DNA of 64,000 nucleotides from Pipra filicauda (GCF_003945595.2 NW_024104553.1:541078-605077), one strand, 5' to 3'; counted from the stretch's first letter, positions 41,201-53,814 are shown. Made by a program: numbers and translations. The notes: generated by a model from the letters alone, not told the origin.

Positions 41201-43152
41201 TCAGGGAGACTGAACCCCCTGATGAACTGCTGTGGAAGATTTATTACCCTACTCTTCAGATGACTGCACCAGACAGGTCTGTGAATGACTTTGTGAATTC
41301 TACAGACACACCAAGCTTAGTGGCAGGTGTGCACTGAAACAATCCTCACTGTCTCATAAGCTGGTGAAATAATGAGCCAATAGAGGAGCAACAAAAAGTA
41401 ACAGCAGGATGAAAAGAGGATGCCATGAGGGAATAATGTTTTATACCCTTCCAGCATGATTATATTGACGTATCTCTGGGCCCTGGCTGGCTCAGCATAC
41501 TGTGTGCGCACAAATGTCTCGCACAGAACAATTCAAGTACAATATTTGCCATTGTGCAGGATGTTCCTGATAATAAAAGAGATCTCTCATCTCCTCAAAC
41601 ATTTCAAGTTGGTTTCTCTTCTGTCCCAAAACTTCCTTGTAATTAAACACCTGCATAATGAATTAAATTCTCGAGAGAATGTTATTTGCCAGCTACCTTT
41701 CCAATTATTTTAAATTAGCTTAAGGGCTAAAGCAATCAGGTCATTCATTAATTTAATCCCTTTTTGTAGCTATAGTTTGTGAATTGGAAATGTGACCACA
41801 AGATCAGAAGGAATGAAGAGGGAATTATACAAGACACTTATAAAGTTCCCTAACACAAGACCTCATCCAGAGTGCGCTGAAATCAGCCTCTGATGATACA
41901 TAAAACACTCTAAATGGACACTTTCTTGCGTGCACAAACACCTCTCTTCTCAGGAGACATCTACCCAAAAGGGAAAACTTGGCATAAGCAAAGTCTACCC
42001 ACATGCAAACCACTGGCTGGCAACCAGCTTCCACCTGGAAAGTGAAGAATTAGGGGTGCTGGTAACTAACGAACCCCACCTCAGAGTGGCTATCATTGTC
42101 TGAGGCACACCCTGGGCAATGAGGATCATGAGATATCCTCTGTCACTCCATCCAGGACGAGGCTTACCCTCACCTCTGAAAGGAGCACAAGTTGCAAACT
42201 TCTTGAATATACTGAACCACTTTTTGCAGAACCAAAGGATGTCAGCTAAAAGTGATCATCAAAGGCCAGAGCATGGATGCAAGTCAAAGCACAAGATATG
42301 TATGACTGAAGAGCCATATCCAAGTACAAGACAGCTGTCTTGTGACAGCTAAAATTATGGGGTCATCTGATGATCTTGAAGTGCCTATCCTTGCAAGCAC
42401 AATGTTTTAACAAGAGTGCACACATATTCATTCATGCACAGACAGTTGCAAGCAGAGCCATATGAGCAGTTTGCAAACAGCGTTCACTTCATATTTTCTT
42501 ATATAAAACCTTGTTTTCAATGGTTTCAATCTCTTGCCAAACTTCAGGTCTGAAAACTAGTGGGTCAGTTCTCCAGAGCTACTCCTTTGTGACAAATGTA
42601 GCTGGAAAAACTCACCTCTTAATTGGATCAGTGAAGACAAGTCCCAGAAAATACAGCTGCTCCCAGTAAGTAGCTAAGCCCCATGACATAAGAGTCTGGG
42701 AGCCACAGGCACCTAGGGGTGAAGTCACAGAAGCATGGACCGCCCCAGCATTGGTCAGGGAATCTGACCCTCTGTGTGAGTCCTTGGCTTAGTCCTCTCC
42801 TCAGTTATACAGAGCTGACAAAGCCAGATATTCCACAGAGAAGTGAGTAAAGGGGGAGTGATTACCACCGGTTGAACAGTTGGTACATCAAGAAATAATA
42901 AATATTAACTAAACTGAAACTATATTCATCAGCTATTAAGACCGAAACAGGCTCAGAGGAATCCAGTAAGTCATGGTATCTGCCACATCCCAAAGTGGGA
43001 AATAGGCTGGTGACCTCCCAGGTTCAGGACTCTCATTTGAGGACAGCAGCCATACCATCAGCCCTTGGCCATCTCAGCAAGACACTGGCACGACTTCTGC
43101 CACAGAAGACCTTAGCTTTGCATGACTGTCAGCAGAGACAGGGCTGGGCAGC

Positions 43153-44046
43153 TGTAAGACCCCAGGCTCTTACCATGAGCTCATTGAAGATGTTTTACAT
43201 TAAAAATATACAAGGCTCCAAAACCCACATGATGGATTTATTAAAAGGGCCTTCTGTTCTTTTATATCCTGAGTCTGCGCATTGGAAAAATGCTACGATG
43301 TTTTTCAAGGGGTCAAAATAACACACTTTTACTGGCAAACTTTGGAAAATAAAGGAACTTGACAAAAGTTTAAAGCAAACATTCAATCAATTTAAAACAT
43401 TTCACAAAGCATTAACTTAGCAAATTCCAACCCATTCAGGTTTAAGTTTCCCAAATATCAAGAAAAGGAAATTAGGAGAAGAGGAAGAAGAAAGAGAGAG
43501 AGAAAAAGAAAGAGAGAAAAAGAGAATTATAGCTACCGCCCTAGATTCAGCATAGATCCAGCTACCAGGAGTCCAGAAAATGGCAGGGCTGCGAACCGTG
43601 TGGTTGCCTCATGGTGCTGATTTTATTGCTCTGGACTACGAGCCACTACATTTCTTTCGGTCCCTCACAGTAGCTCCAGAATATACTTAGTACCCTATAT
43701 CCAATTGGTGTGACTTGAAGCAACAGACCAGCTTCAGCTCAAGAATTGCATGATTTGGTCCAAGACAGATACTAAAGGACTTTTTCATGTTATATTTAAG
43801 CAGGTTACAGCTCATCTTCTTTTGACAATCTTTTGCACAAGCACAGCTTCATCCAAGAAATAACGCAGTGCTGAAAAATCAACAATATCTCTTGAAAATG
43901 CAAAAGCCCACTGTCTGCTTCACTAGCATGGCTTCAGCAATGCTGACCAGCACACCTTGCAAGTATACATCTTGGCCTGTCACTGCCAAGTAAAAAAAAA
44001 CACTCCAGATTTTTCATTTTGCCTGAGACTTTTCATCTCTGACACA
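43153..44046 (-). mobile_element. LTR family C, copy 1 (old solo LTR)
   Basis: About 894 bp on the minus strand, homologous end to end with 61275-62560 once the nested insertion is removed. It starts TGTGTCAGAGATG (compare TGTGAGAGACTGG) and ends GGTCTTACA (compare GAGTCTTACA). Shared landmarks are a TATA-like CAATAAAAT near 43630-43619, a long CT-rich tract (43464-43527 on the plus strand is GA-rich), AACTTAAACC..GGGTTGG..TTTGCTAAG, and AATAAA at 43242-43237. Flanks GCAGC and AGAGA do not match, so there is no TSD and the outer bounds rest on homology. Sense with SYNDIG1. Confidence 0.75.
43464..43527 (+). repeat. GA-rich low-complexity tract
   Basis: About 64 bases of almost pure A/G. It is the transcribed CT-rich leader of the family C LTR, seen from the other strand. 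Confidence 0.8.
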
Positions 44047-47000
44047 AGAGATGAAATCACCAGTACAAACATACGCTTAGGTCTGTGGATGTCAAGTTCT
44101 TTATAATAGAATGTATTCGGTTTTCTGATGGAGTAGAGTGGAACAGAGAGGAAAAAAAGAAAAGGGTGGGCTCATAAAGCATTGAAAGGTTCTTACCAGC
44201 ACCACTAGCTAGTTTGATGGAGTGTGGCACATCACACTGCTGAACCGCCTCATGGTTTTCTCTGTTGAGATGGGACTATGAACCATATTTCCAACGAATA
44301 AATAACAGATAATACCTGGCTGTTACTTCTCTGTTCTTTTGCAGCTAGATGTCAAAACCTGATGCAGAAAAGCAGAGACAGTGAAATACGTTCATGTGTG
44401 CTGAGCAGAACCTCTGGTCTCTGATAAAAATTAAATTCATACTGTCTGCTCCCTCCCAGTGGAGGCACAAACATTATTTCTTTCTTCTTCCCAGTGACCA
44501 CTGAAATATGTCAAGATACAGATTTTTCAAAGCCTCTGTCTTTGAACTGGATGGAAATTAGCCAAATATTTCAGAAGTTATCGCAAAGAAAGACAAGCTA
44601 CTCCTTTGTCTGATCACGTATGCCTTGTGTTCATGTGAAAACTCAAGAAAATCCTTTAGTGAGACAATCTGAGCAGTGGTATTTGGAGCTGTGCCCAGTA
44701 AGGCAATTTATGGGCCGGGGAAATAATTACAGAGCCTTGCATCCCTCTATCACCCTGCAAGGGCGGTAGTTACAGCAGCAGACGGGAAGTGATTGCTCAC
44801 ATGTGCTTGGATTGCAGTCTGCTGCCTGGCAGGTCTCACCCGCTGCCGGAGAGGAAAGCGGTATTTTTCAGGCATATGTCTATGTCAGTCTGACATAGCT
44901 TCATGGGTCTTGCATGGAAGCTGGATGGAGGTATTGTACATGCTCTTGTTTCTGCCTGCAAGAGAGCTGGTAAAAGTGAATCTCATTCACACCAGCACAG
45001 GCTTAGCTCTCTGGTAATGCATTTCTTTTTACAGGAGAAAAAGGAATGTGTGCCATGGTATTACTCTCTTCCCTAAAAATAAATGCAGGGAGAAAAAGAG
45101 GATTCAGGCAAAAAGACTTTGCAGGATTATTACTGCCATCCCCCCAGTCTCCCCTCAGCGGAAATCCTGACACAGGCCCTGAGAAATCAACTGATAGGTT
45201 TAAGGGTAAACTTGACAAGACAAAAAAAGATCTATTTTTAAAGTTCTTGCTCTGATTTATGAAGCTTCACACTTGCTTGCAATCTAAAAAGCTAAAAACT
45301 TCAGTGAAAATAAAAACTGAGGTATCTGCCTGATTCCAGAGGGTGCAGATTTATGAAAAAATAAAAATAATGAGGTTTTTCTGATCAGACACTGTGGAGG
45401 AGAGTTTTTGAAAGGCATAATTTACATTTTTTTTTTTGCAAAGATTTCCCTGCAAACTGCACAAAACCACCTCTGACTGAGCTCATCTATCAGGTGTTTG
45501 TTAGAAAAGCAAACAATCCAAAAAATTGCAAGCCTAAAAACTCACATGCCCCATTTGTAGAAGAGCGGAAAATTAGTGAATAAACAGTGTCTACTGTTAA
45601 AAATCAGAGTACTCAGAGACGTTATCCCTCCTGAGAGGTTACCCTAAAGCAGTGGCCTCTGAACATGTCACTGGAATGGATGATGTGTGCAAAGCCCCTG
45701 TATCCCTGTGTTTTAGCTGTGATAGCTCAAGTGAGGGGGCACCTTGGACACCACTGAGCATGATGTCAGTGTGACCAGGAGGACACATCATGCCTGTGAG
45801 GCAATCAGCAAGAGCCTTGGTGGAAACAGTAAGTTCCACATGAAGCAGAAACAGCATCTGCAGGGAAGCACATTGCTTTCATGGAGCACAAAACCCCTAA
45901 AACTAAATCATTCAGCTTGTAAAGAGCACCTCTAAAACCTTATAGCGTCCATCCCTGTATAACTCTTTTGTACCATGACACAGGCATATGCAACATAAAT
46001 GTACTGCTAAGTGATGCAGGAATAAACTGAGAGCACCTGTCCCTTTGGAATGAACTGTACTGCAGACACATCTTCTGCAAATCAGGCCTTTAGCTGCAAA
46101 TGCATTGCACACCTAGAGCAGACCAGTTTTTTTTTAAATAAAGTTCATCACAAGTGCTCTATTCTGGAACAAAGAATCCGTCTACCATGTCTGAAGTTCC
46201 CATGTGTTACAATTTTTTCCCAGACTGGGACTTTTTAGTAGAATTACCCAGGAGACTTTTGCAAACACACAATTTTCAGGAGCTCAAGCAATGGCAAAAA
46301 AAGATCTGAACACAAGTGCCAAGATTTTATCTTTAGTTATAGTTCTGACTTTCGATAAACGATGGGGAATGTTAGACTATCGTTTTGAATTAAAGAAAGA
46401 GAGATCTCAAATGTTATTCAGAAGTGTAAGCTGGAAGACCTATATAAATAGAAATCCCATACTAATAGGACATAATGTTTTGTTCCCTACATATAAAACC
46501 ACTGTCAGTATTAGCTTAGCTAGGTGCAGGGGCTTGGTTGATTATACTAGCTATCTCAGCTAGTTCTCAGCCATATAAGGTTTCGGTCTTAATTTTAGTT
46601 TCATTTTTCTACTGGAAAATGCCAGTTTGTTAGATGTGGTGTCTTGCAGAAGAGCCACTTTCTTGGGGCTGTGAAGGACCTGCTGAAGGGGAAGGCAGGC
46701 AGCAAAGGTAGCTGCCTGGGAACTCAGGGAGTGGACAGACAGATGTGCTGGACTGGGACAAGCTGGACCATCTTTCTACAAGAGATTTGAAAAATGAGTT
46801 CACAGCTATTGTGGTCAGAGAGCTAAGAGAAGAGACCAGAGGAAAGGAGCATGCAGAGATGGTATTATTATCATCATTTTTTTAATAGGGAGAGATGGTA
46901 ATATTTCTATTTCCAATACAAAAAGAAGAAGCAGAAGTCAAAATTCCTCAGAAACACAGTATTTTCTCCTGACTGGATTTATCCACAGCTTGCCTTGATG

Positions 47001-48770
47001 CATCCTAGGGATCAGTTAACAAAGATTCATTTACTGTCTCTCAACCTAATAAAAGCAAAGCACCTGCCTGACCTTTCTTGCAGACAGCTTCTAGGTTTAG
47101 GCAGCCACAATCAGCTTTTCTCCATTATCATGCTAAACCAAACACCACCCAAGTTTTCATTTTCCGGTGCCAAAATCCTTCAGCATAATACCATCAGCTT
47201 TCCCTGTGTTTGTGTGTCCTTTTCCACCTTCTGTACTCTCTTGTTGAAGTCATAGGGTCTTATGGATTCATGCTAGCCCCTGGGATCAGTTCACAGCTAA
47301 TGCAGATGCCCTGGCCTTTGTACACTGGCTCTCAGCACATTCAGCTTCTCTGTCATACTGCTTTTTAGTACTTAATTACGTTGTTTGTTTTGCATTTATT
47401 GGAGTGTGCTGTGCTTTCACTGCTTAGATAAAACTAGCTCGAAATCCCCAGGGCTCCTGAAGGAACACTACCACAGGAAATTAATGAAAGCACTATTTAT
47501 CCCAGCACAGGGCAAACACACTGCTAATGGTGACAAACTCTCAATCCTTCCTTGGTGGCAGAATTGGTGAAAAACCCTGCCCAGTCCATATGTGTGAAGA
47601 GATGTGGCCATTGCAACTGCTGGTGCATAGCTCAGTCTGAAGGACCAAATGGCAGGATACTAAAGTGCCTGGACATCCCACCCAATGCTGTACTTTCTAC
47701 TGTCAATGTCATCAGGAAGATCCCTTGCCACAAACTTGAGAAATTAATAGCACTCAAACAAACAAAACTTATTATTTTCCACTGGACAAACTCTAATTGT
47801 CTCAGAGGCTTTCAAGTCCAATGACAGACATTTCATTTAAAGCAAAAAATAGTAGTACTGTATCTCTTTTTTTGATCTTGAAGACTAGGAGTCTTCAGAT
47901 CTGAAGTGCCTGCCCTGATTTGACAAATAACCAGGGCTGGTAGATGTTTAATGCAGGCAGATTAGAAATACAGCTGACAGCGTAAATGTGGAGAGTGCTG
48001 TGGAGTACAGACTGTAGTTTGCAATAGGCACCGGAGAGAAATATAAGCAAATGCTTCCTTGCAGTCACTGATGAGAGGGTCAGTGTGGCTCCTTTTCTGT
48101 CATGTTACATTATCTGCTATGCTGGGAAACTCAGTAATTAGTCTGCACTCACATACTTGTTGAAACAAACCATGAGCATACAGTGATTGTAAGTTAGACA
48201 ATGTCAAGACTGTCTCATGATGGAAACAAACAAAAACATTGTCACTTCTTCGGTAAAGAAGTATTTCCATATTAAAACCGGAAAAGAAGAACTGACTGAA
48301 CAATTTTTCACGGGGAAAGGAAATGGTTCCTGGAAAGCAAATTCATTCTGTACAACAGAAATTATTTTTCTGCTCCTGGAAGAATATTCCAAACTGAGGA
48401 CCAATAGATCTGTTTGCCCAATGGGAAAGCCAAGTGTTTGAGATAGCAAGGGTGTTTTCTATTCAGAAGACATGTCCACAGAAAATTCTTAGCTAGACAT
48501 TGTATTACCTGACGGAACCTGACCATTGTCAACTAAAAGCTAAAATATCTTGCAGACGTCTCCTCAGCAAAGTGTCTCACAAGTCAACCACCATTATTAT
48601 CATAGAGACATATCAAGGTGTGGGACACATCATCCTCTTGAACTACTCTCCCCTATCCTTAAGAATGTCTTGCCCACATTAGGGTTCTGGTGAACTTTCC
48701 CTGTGGTGTGGAGTGATGGCTACTCCATGGATGCAAAACTGTGAATTGCCAGGAGATGATGTAACATTAC
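44047..48770. other. Intron with one CpG-bearing patch
   Basis: A stretch at about 44710-44900 carries several CpGs, unusual for this intron, and an inverted repeat at 44880-44898 (CTATGTCAG-T-CTGACATAG). The remainder, including T runs at about 45430-45440 and 46130, shows nothing recognisable up to the donor at 48770. Confidence 0.5.
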
Positions 48771-48908
48771 CTCATGAGACAGATAAAAGGCAGCAATCCC
48801 CAGTGGCCAGAAGCAGCAGAGCATAGAGAACACAGTGAGGCCAAGATGATCTCTTGGTGGCATCATCAGGAAATTGTCTTCACTTTCGGTGTCACTTGAG
48901 TAATCGCT
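48771..48908 (-). CDS. SYNDIG1: SYNDIG1 coding exon 2 (residues 161-206), first hydrophobic segment
   Basis: A 138-base exon encoding 46 residues from [11 protein letters not shown] to AAFYLSHE. It contains the serine/acidic patch and the conserved [10 protein letters not shown] block. The first hydrophobic segment follows (about residues 184-204, [21 protein letters not shown]), the core of the CD225/dispanin-like domain. Residues 191-192 are the juxtamembrane Cys-Cys pair reported to be palmitoylated in mammalian SYNDIG1 (established knowledge, not visible here). The acceptor is CCATTCCAG preceded by a long CT run. The donor is GAG followed by GTAATG, which lacks the usual G at +5. Both junctions are phase 0. 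Confidence 0.95.
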
Positions 48909-50939
48909 CTGGAATGGGGAGAGAGAGAAAAAGGTAGAGGTGCTGGTTAACGATATTATTGCTTTTCCTCTGCCATGGGCCAATTCTCTGATAATTTTCC
49001 CATTTCTCCTACTGTATCACAGCACTGCTAGCAGGTGTCCTCCTTGGGAATGCCACGGAATCTCCACACACCTGCTTTGTCACAGACTTCATCACTCTTG
49101 CATTAACTTAAAAGGAAACGTATGAGAAATGACAAGTTATTTCGAAAATCACTGCAGGGAGCATGAAAGAAAGGGACCCTCTAGTCAGATGAACCAGGGT
49201 GAACCTGGGTGAGTTGTCACTTTGGAAACATGACGTCACATATCTGATGCAGAAGGAGCTGTAAGCATTGGGTGCTCTGCATCTCTCAACTCAAATGCCA
49301 GTCTTCTGAAAGGTCACTGTTCAGGTGACCAGACATTACCCACTGGAGACAAGGTGACAAATGTGGTGCAAACCTAAGCATAAGGGACCAAGGTAGAACA
49401 AGCTTGAAAGAGAAAAAAGCATGAGTTGCTCCAGCAGCAATGGGATGCTGCCAGGTTCATAGTGTTAAGGCAGAAGCAGCTGCCCAAGCATGTTTCTCAG
49501 ATGCCACATGGTTAAGCTGCAGCAATCCTGATCTCACAAAAGTTTCTTTCAAGGTGATTACAAGGACTGGTCCATGGCAGACCTGACTGCCCTGCTGCTG
49601 AGCGAGGCCAGTTCTCCAGCACAGCTTCCTACTTGCTCACAGGGAGTCCACATGCAGGAACAGACACCAAGGCTGTGTTATTCCAGGCTTTGGAGTTACA
49701 TCTTTGGTGCAAGAAGGGTCCTTAAAAGCTTTTTAACTCATTCTGGGAGCACCTCCAGCCTGAGATGAGGCAACCAAAAATCCTCTCAAGAAAACTCTTT
49801 TGTAGTTGCGTGTTCTTCACTGATTGTAGGAGAAATGCCGTGCAAAATCTGACTGGCAGAAAGGCATCTGTGTCACATTTAGAAACTTAGCATTTTGACC
49901 ATGGGTTTTCTGTCCCACTGACAAACTTGGCAGCCTGTTCAAGAGCTTTTGGCCTTTGGGTCAAAACAACTGCTGAAGTGACATTGCTGTATTAGTGGCC
50001 TGTAAGATAGAAACTCCTGAACTGGCTGCTAAGTGTGCAAGTCAGGAAAATGAACCTATGCACAAGAAGGTAAGTTTCTAAACATGCCACGAGCAAGCCA
50101 CAACTGAGAAGGACCTAGAAAATGCTAGCAGCCCCATGGTATTTGAAAGACTTGGCAGTGGGCAAAGAGACTGCCTCCTAAGACAACCCATTTGGGAAAC
50201 ATGCCAGATGTCATGACCCATCACCTGTTAAGATGTAAAGTCTGCTTTGACACATATTGCTGTCAAGCACCTGCCACAGACCAGAGGGGCCTGGGAGGCA
50301 CAGATAGGGGGATAAGACAGGTCCCTCGTGCACTGAGATTGTGTGCTGCATGGCATACCAGCAATGCACATATTTGTATCGGTATCACAACTCTTGATGC
50401 CTCATCAGAAGTGACAAAGCTCGATTTGGTACAACCTCAGTAAAATCCCACTTCTGAAGGGACACTTGCTGATGCTGGAGTTGGAGTGTTGGAGTTGATG
50501 ACTTCCCTTTCTGCTTTAATTTTCAGAACAGGCCACACAAGTAATTTTTAATACCAATAGTACTTTCTTTCAAGAGTAAGGGAGGCAGGAAGAGAGAGAC
50601 AATCCATGCTATTGCTGAAGCCATCCCTTGAAACAGTATGCTCATCTGAACAGATGACATAAAAAATCAAAACTGCTTTTGATTTTTCAGTTTTTGGCTG
50701 AGTAGTGTGCTGGCAAAGTATCTGTGGAGACTACCTGACTCATATTTCAAATTGCCTTTTTCTTGCAGATAAAGACGAAATGGGACAAAGATTCCTCAGA
50801 TAACTTTGATCATCAGAAAATTATCGGTTATGCTGCTTTCCAAAGGGACTAACCATTCACAGGGTGGTGCGTCACATCTCAGGCAGCTTACGTACCACCT
50901 GGAGGTGACTGTTAGTTTGCAAGAGGATAACTGTGGAAG
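48909..50939. other. Intron without recognised repeats
   Basis: Apart from the splice acceptor region and the CRE octamer, no feature could be supported. Confidence 0.5.
49231..49238. promoter_or_regulatory. Consensus CRE octamer
   Basis: The palindromic full CREB/ATF site TGACGTCA occurs once outside any recognised repeat, 323 bp upstream of coding exon 2 (acceptor at 48909). The CpG is intact. Regulatory use is inferred, not shown. Confidence 0.35.
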
Positions 50940-51152
50940 TTTTCTTACTTATGCTACAATGAAAGGGATGTCAAGCATTGGAATAGTCTGCCCAGGGAAG
51001 TGGTTGAGTCACCATCACTGGAGGTATTTAGAAGATACACAGATGTGGCACTTAAGGGATGTAGTTTAGTGGGGGCTTGGCAGCACTGGGTTACTGGTTG
51101 GACTCGATGATCTAAAAGGTCTTTTCCAACCTAAAGGATTCTATGGTTCTAT
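50940..51152 (+). mobile_element. CR1 LINE 3' end
   Basis: It shows the conserved CR1 tail: GCCCAGGGAAGTGGTTGAGT, CCATCACTGGAGGT, then TGGTTGGACTCGATGATC, GGTCTTTTCCAACCT and the terminal ATTCTATGGTTCTAT ending at 51152. It is 5'-truncated, as is usual; the left edge is approximate. Antisense to SYNDIG1. Confidence 0.92.
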
Positions 51153-51335
51153 AAAAACCCATAAGGCTCATACTAATTGAACAGAAGAGTTACACTGTGA
51201 ATGCCATTTTGATGGGCCAAGTCCCCACAGTACACATGGGATCTGATGACCTGACTGTTAATTACCAAAAGTGACAGAATAATTCTGATCAGAAAGTCCT
51301 GACCATGTAGACCACATATGAACCAGAATGGTGGG

Positions 51336-51882
51336 TGTATCGGTTCTGGCTGAGATGAAGTTCATTTGTCCATAACAGCCCTCATAGTGCTCTGCTTTGC
51401 ATTGGTAGCTAGACAGGCAGTGATAACACACCAGTGTTTTGGCTACTGTTGAGCACAGCATCAGCACTGTAACACTCATTCCCCAATTGAGGGCAAGATC
51501 CTGGGAGGGGACACAACCAGGTCAGCTGACCCAAACTAACCAAAGGGATATTCCATACCATATGATGTCAGCTCAGACATATAAGCCAAGGAAAGGAGGA
51601 AGAAGGGGGGGCATTCGTTGTTTACAGTGCTTGCCTGCTGAGGAATCACTACGTGTTTTGAAAGCCCTGCTTCCTGGGAAGCTGCTGATGGGAAGTAGAG
51701 AATAAACCTTGATACCTTCTGCTTTGCTTTTGCGTGTGCAAACTTGCACTTCTGCTTTGGTAAACTGCCTTATCTCAACCCACAAGTAATTTTCCATCTT
51801 ATTCTCTCACGCCTTTTCCAGCTGGGGAGTGATAGAGCAGCTTGGTGGGCATTTGGTGTTCAGCCAAGGTCAATCCACTACA
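51336..51882 (+). mobile_element. Solo LTR, ERVL-like family D, copy 2
   Basis: A 547-bp element starting TGTATCGGTTCTGGCTGAG and ending CAATCCACTACA, with AATAAA at 51701-51706. It is flanked by GTGGG (51331-51335) and GCGGG (51883-51887), a 5-bp TSD with one mismatch. It is highly similar to 13259-13826 in the same orientation. A TATA-like ACATATAAG lies near 51577-51585. A short minus-strand frame at 51258-51479 overlaps its left part and is not a gene. Confidence 0.88.
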
Positions 51883-51887
51883 GCGGG

Positions 51888-53569
51888 GGAAAAAAAAAGT
51901 CATAAATCACAGAAAGCAATTCAACAGCAAAAGGTACCTCTTAACCTTTTCAGCTAAATATTCCTTTCTCCGAACAAACCTTTCTTCCTAACATTGTCTC
52001 TTACAATAGGATATCTGATCCTGAGCTTACCGAGAGATCTTCTCAGAAATGTCAGAAACCTTTCTGACACTGGGATAACTGATAATTTGGCTACCTGTCT
52101 GTCTTCACTTGTTCCTGGTTCTGCAAGAGCTGCACCCCAAAACTGGAGAAATTAGACATTAGTGTTGAGAAGTCAGAATTACATTCACGAGTTAGAGTAG
52201 TTTTGTGTTACCAAACTAATTTTGCATATTCACTAATATTCTTGCCCACAGCATCGCTCCTTTTATGTTTAACAGTCCCTTTATAAATTTACGTGGAACT
52301 TTTTACAATTACAGCATTTCACTGATCTGACTAAACGCTTTTAACTCTTGTATAAGTTAGGGAACAGCATAACTATCTTATTTTCAAGATTTGGATGATG
52401 AACAAGACTGCACAGACAAACTTTTTCTTTATTTAATGTTAAGCTAGGCAAGTTTAAGCAATCTGAAATAGCAAACCATCAAGTTTTTTTCCCTCTAGAT
52501 GTGTACCACCAGTGCCTTCTTCAGCCAAGCAATAAGCAATTAAAAAAGAACTTATGCAAGCATTAAAAAAAAAAACCAACCTGGCAAAGGGCATCCCTTT
52601 CTTGATTGAGTTATTCTGTTCATGTCTAGAGCAAAGATCAATCACACTCTCCTAACAAATTCCAGTTATGCCAGGCTTTTTACTGAGCTGGTAAAAACAC
52701 AATCGACTCATTCTCTTTGAACAGAGCTCTTCGATCTGTCAGACAACATCACTATCTTCATGATACTAGAAAAACCTTAGGAAGAAACAAGGTAAAATAC
52801 ATGCTGATGGAGCTGCCACCACCTAAGTGTCGAGAGAGTGCAGGATCATGGGGTGTCAAGGAACAACAGCAGCAAGTTGACACTCTCCTTGGGACACAGA
52901 AGGATTGACCCCTTTTCAGACATGACATCTGGCTCCAGCAGCTTCCACTGCAATGACACAACCACTTCTAACCAGATCAATGCATAGAAAGTATTTACAG
53001 AAGGCAGCACCCTTCTATGGTAAGTCAGGTTCTTACTTGGAGACGCATCTTTGCACTTTAATGTGAAAGATGTACTCTCAGCAAGGTCCACAGTCCTTCC
53101 CCTGGCCACATGAGCTGCGCTCACTGCAGCCCATGCAAGGTGCTGCTGTGAGAACAGATATCTATACCAATGGCCCTGTAGCAGAAATTACTCATTTGAG
53201 AGTAATTTGAGAAATCTCAAATTACTGAGCACATAGTGGGGGTTTCCTACTTCCAGTGGATTGGTCGTAGCAAAGGCAGTTACTACAGTGACGACAACCC
53301 TCCTCATCCCCACTGATTACATCTCTCGTCAACACACCTGGAGTTCAGCTGAGAAAACAACATGGGATAAAACTACCTCAGTACACTCAGTTCTTACACA
53401 AGCCTTTTTGTGGCCGTGATGAAGAGGAGGTGACCTCAGGAAAGTAGGCAAGACTGGTGTTACCAGGAGATGAAGTCCCAGAGGACATCACCCCAGAGCA
53501 CGAAATTCCTGCAGACAGAACACCACCCTGCCCAGATGAATGCCAATTACAGTAAAAGACAAAGCAAGC
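51888..53569. other. Intron without recognised features
   Basis: AT-rich, with an A run at about 52565-52577. No coding similarity or transposon ends were recognised. Confidence 0.5.
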
Positions 53570-53814
53570 TTCCCTTCCCTTCCCTTCCCTTCCCTTCCCT
53601 TCCCTTCCCTTCCCTTCCCTTCCCTTCCCTTCCCTTCCCTTCCCTTCCCTTCCCTTCCCTTCCCTTCCATTCCCTTCCCTTCCCTTCCCTTCCCTTCCCT
53701 TCCCTTCCCTTCCCTTCCCTTCCCTTCCCCTCCCTGCCCTTCCCTTCCCTTCCCTTCCCTTCCCTTCCCTTCCCTTCCCTTCCCTTCCCTTCCCTTCCCT
53801 TCCCTTCCCTTCCC
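53570..53814 (+). repeat. (TTCCC)n pentanucleotide array, about 49 units
   Basis: An almost uninterrupted TTCCC repeat of 245 bp. A TTCCA unit lies at 53665-53669 and a longer interruption (TTCCCCTCCCTGCCC) at about 53725-53739. The SYNDIG1 transcript carries the complementary (GGGAA)n. The long glycine/arginine/glutamate and proline/serine/leucine frames over it are artefacts of the repeat. Confidence 0.97.

Larger units (their letters stand above)
31792..43147. other. Intron, mostly unremarkable
   Basis: Noted within it are a (TA)n stretch at 36854-36870, an 18-bp palindrome at 38060-38077 and a TAATTA-rich palindrome at 38233-38244. No coding similarity was seen. The small direct repeat ACTCAGTGGC x2 at about 39769-39790 is minor. 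Confidence 0.5.
1583..48770 (-). other. SYNDIG1: SYNDIG1 intron between coding exons 2 and 3 (47.2 kb)
   Basis: Bounded by the GT donor at 48770-48769 and the AG acceptor at 1584-1583 (minus strand). It carries most of the solo LTRs, one CR1 fragment and several low-complexity tracts, listed separately. No additional conserved exon was recognised, and none is needed to complete the 258-residue protein. Confidence 0.9.

Noticed and set aside
48720..48983. 87-codon ATG-led frame taken as a small gene
   Set aside because: Only residues SDYSS...LSHE (48908-48771) are conserved SYNDIG1. The flanking parts are intron read-through on each side of clear splice sites.
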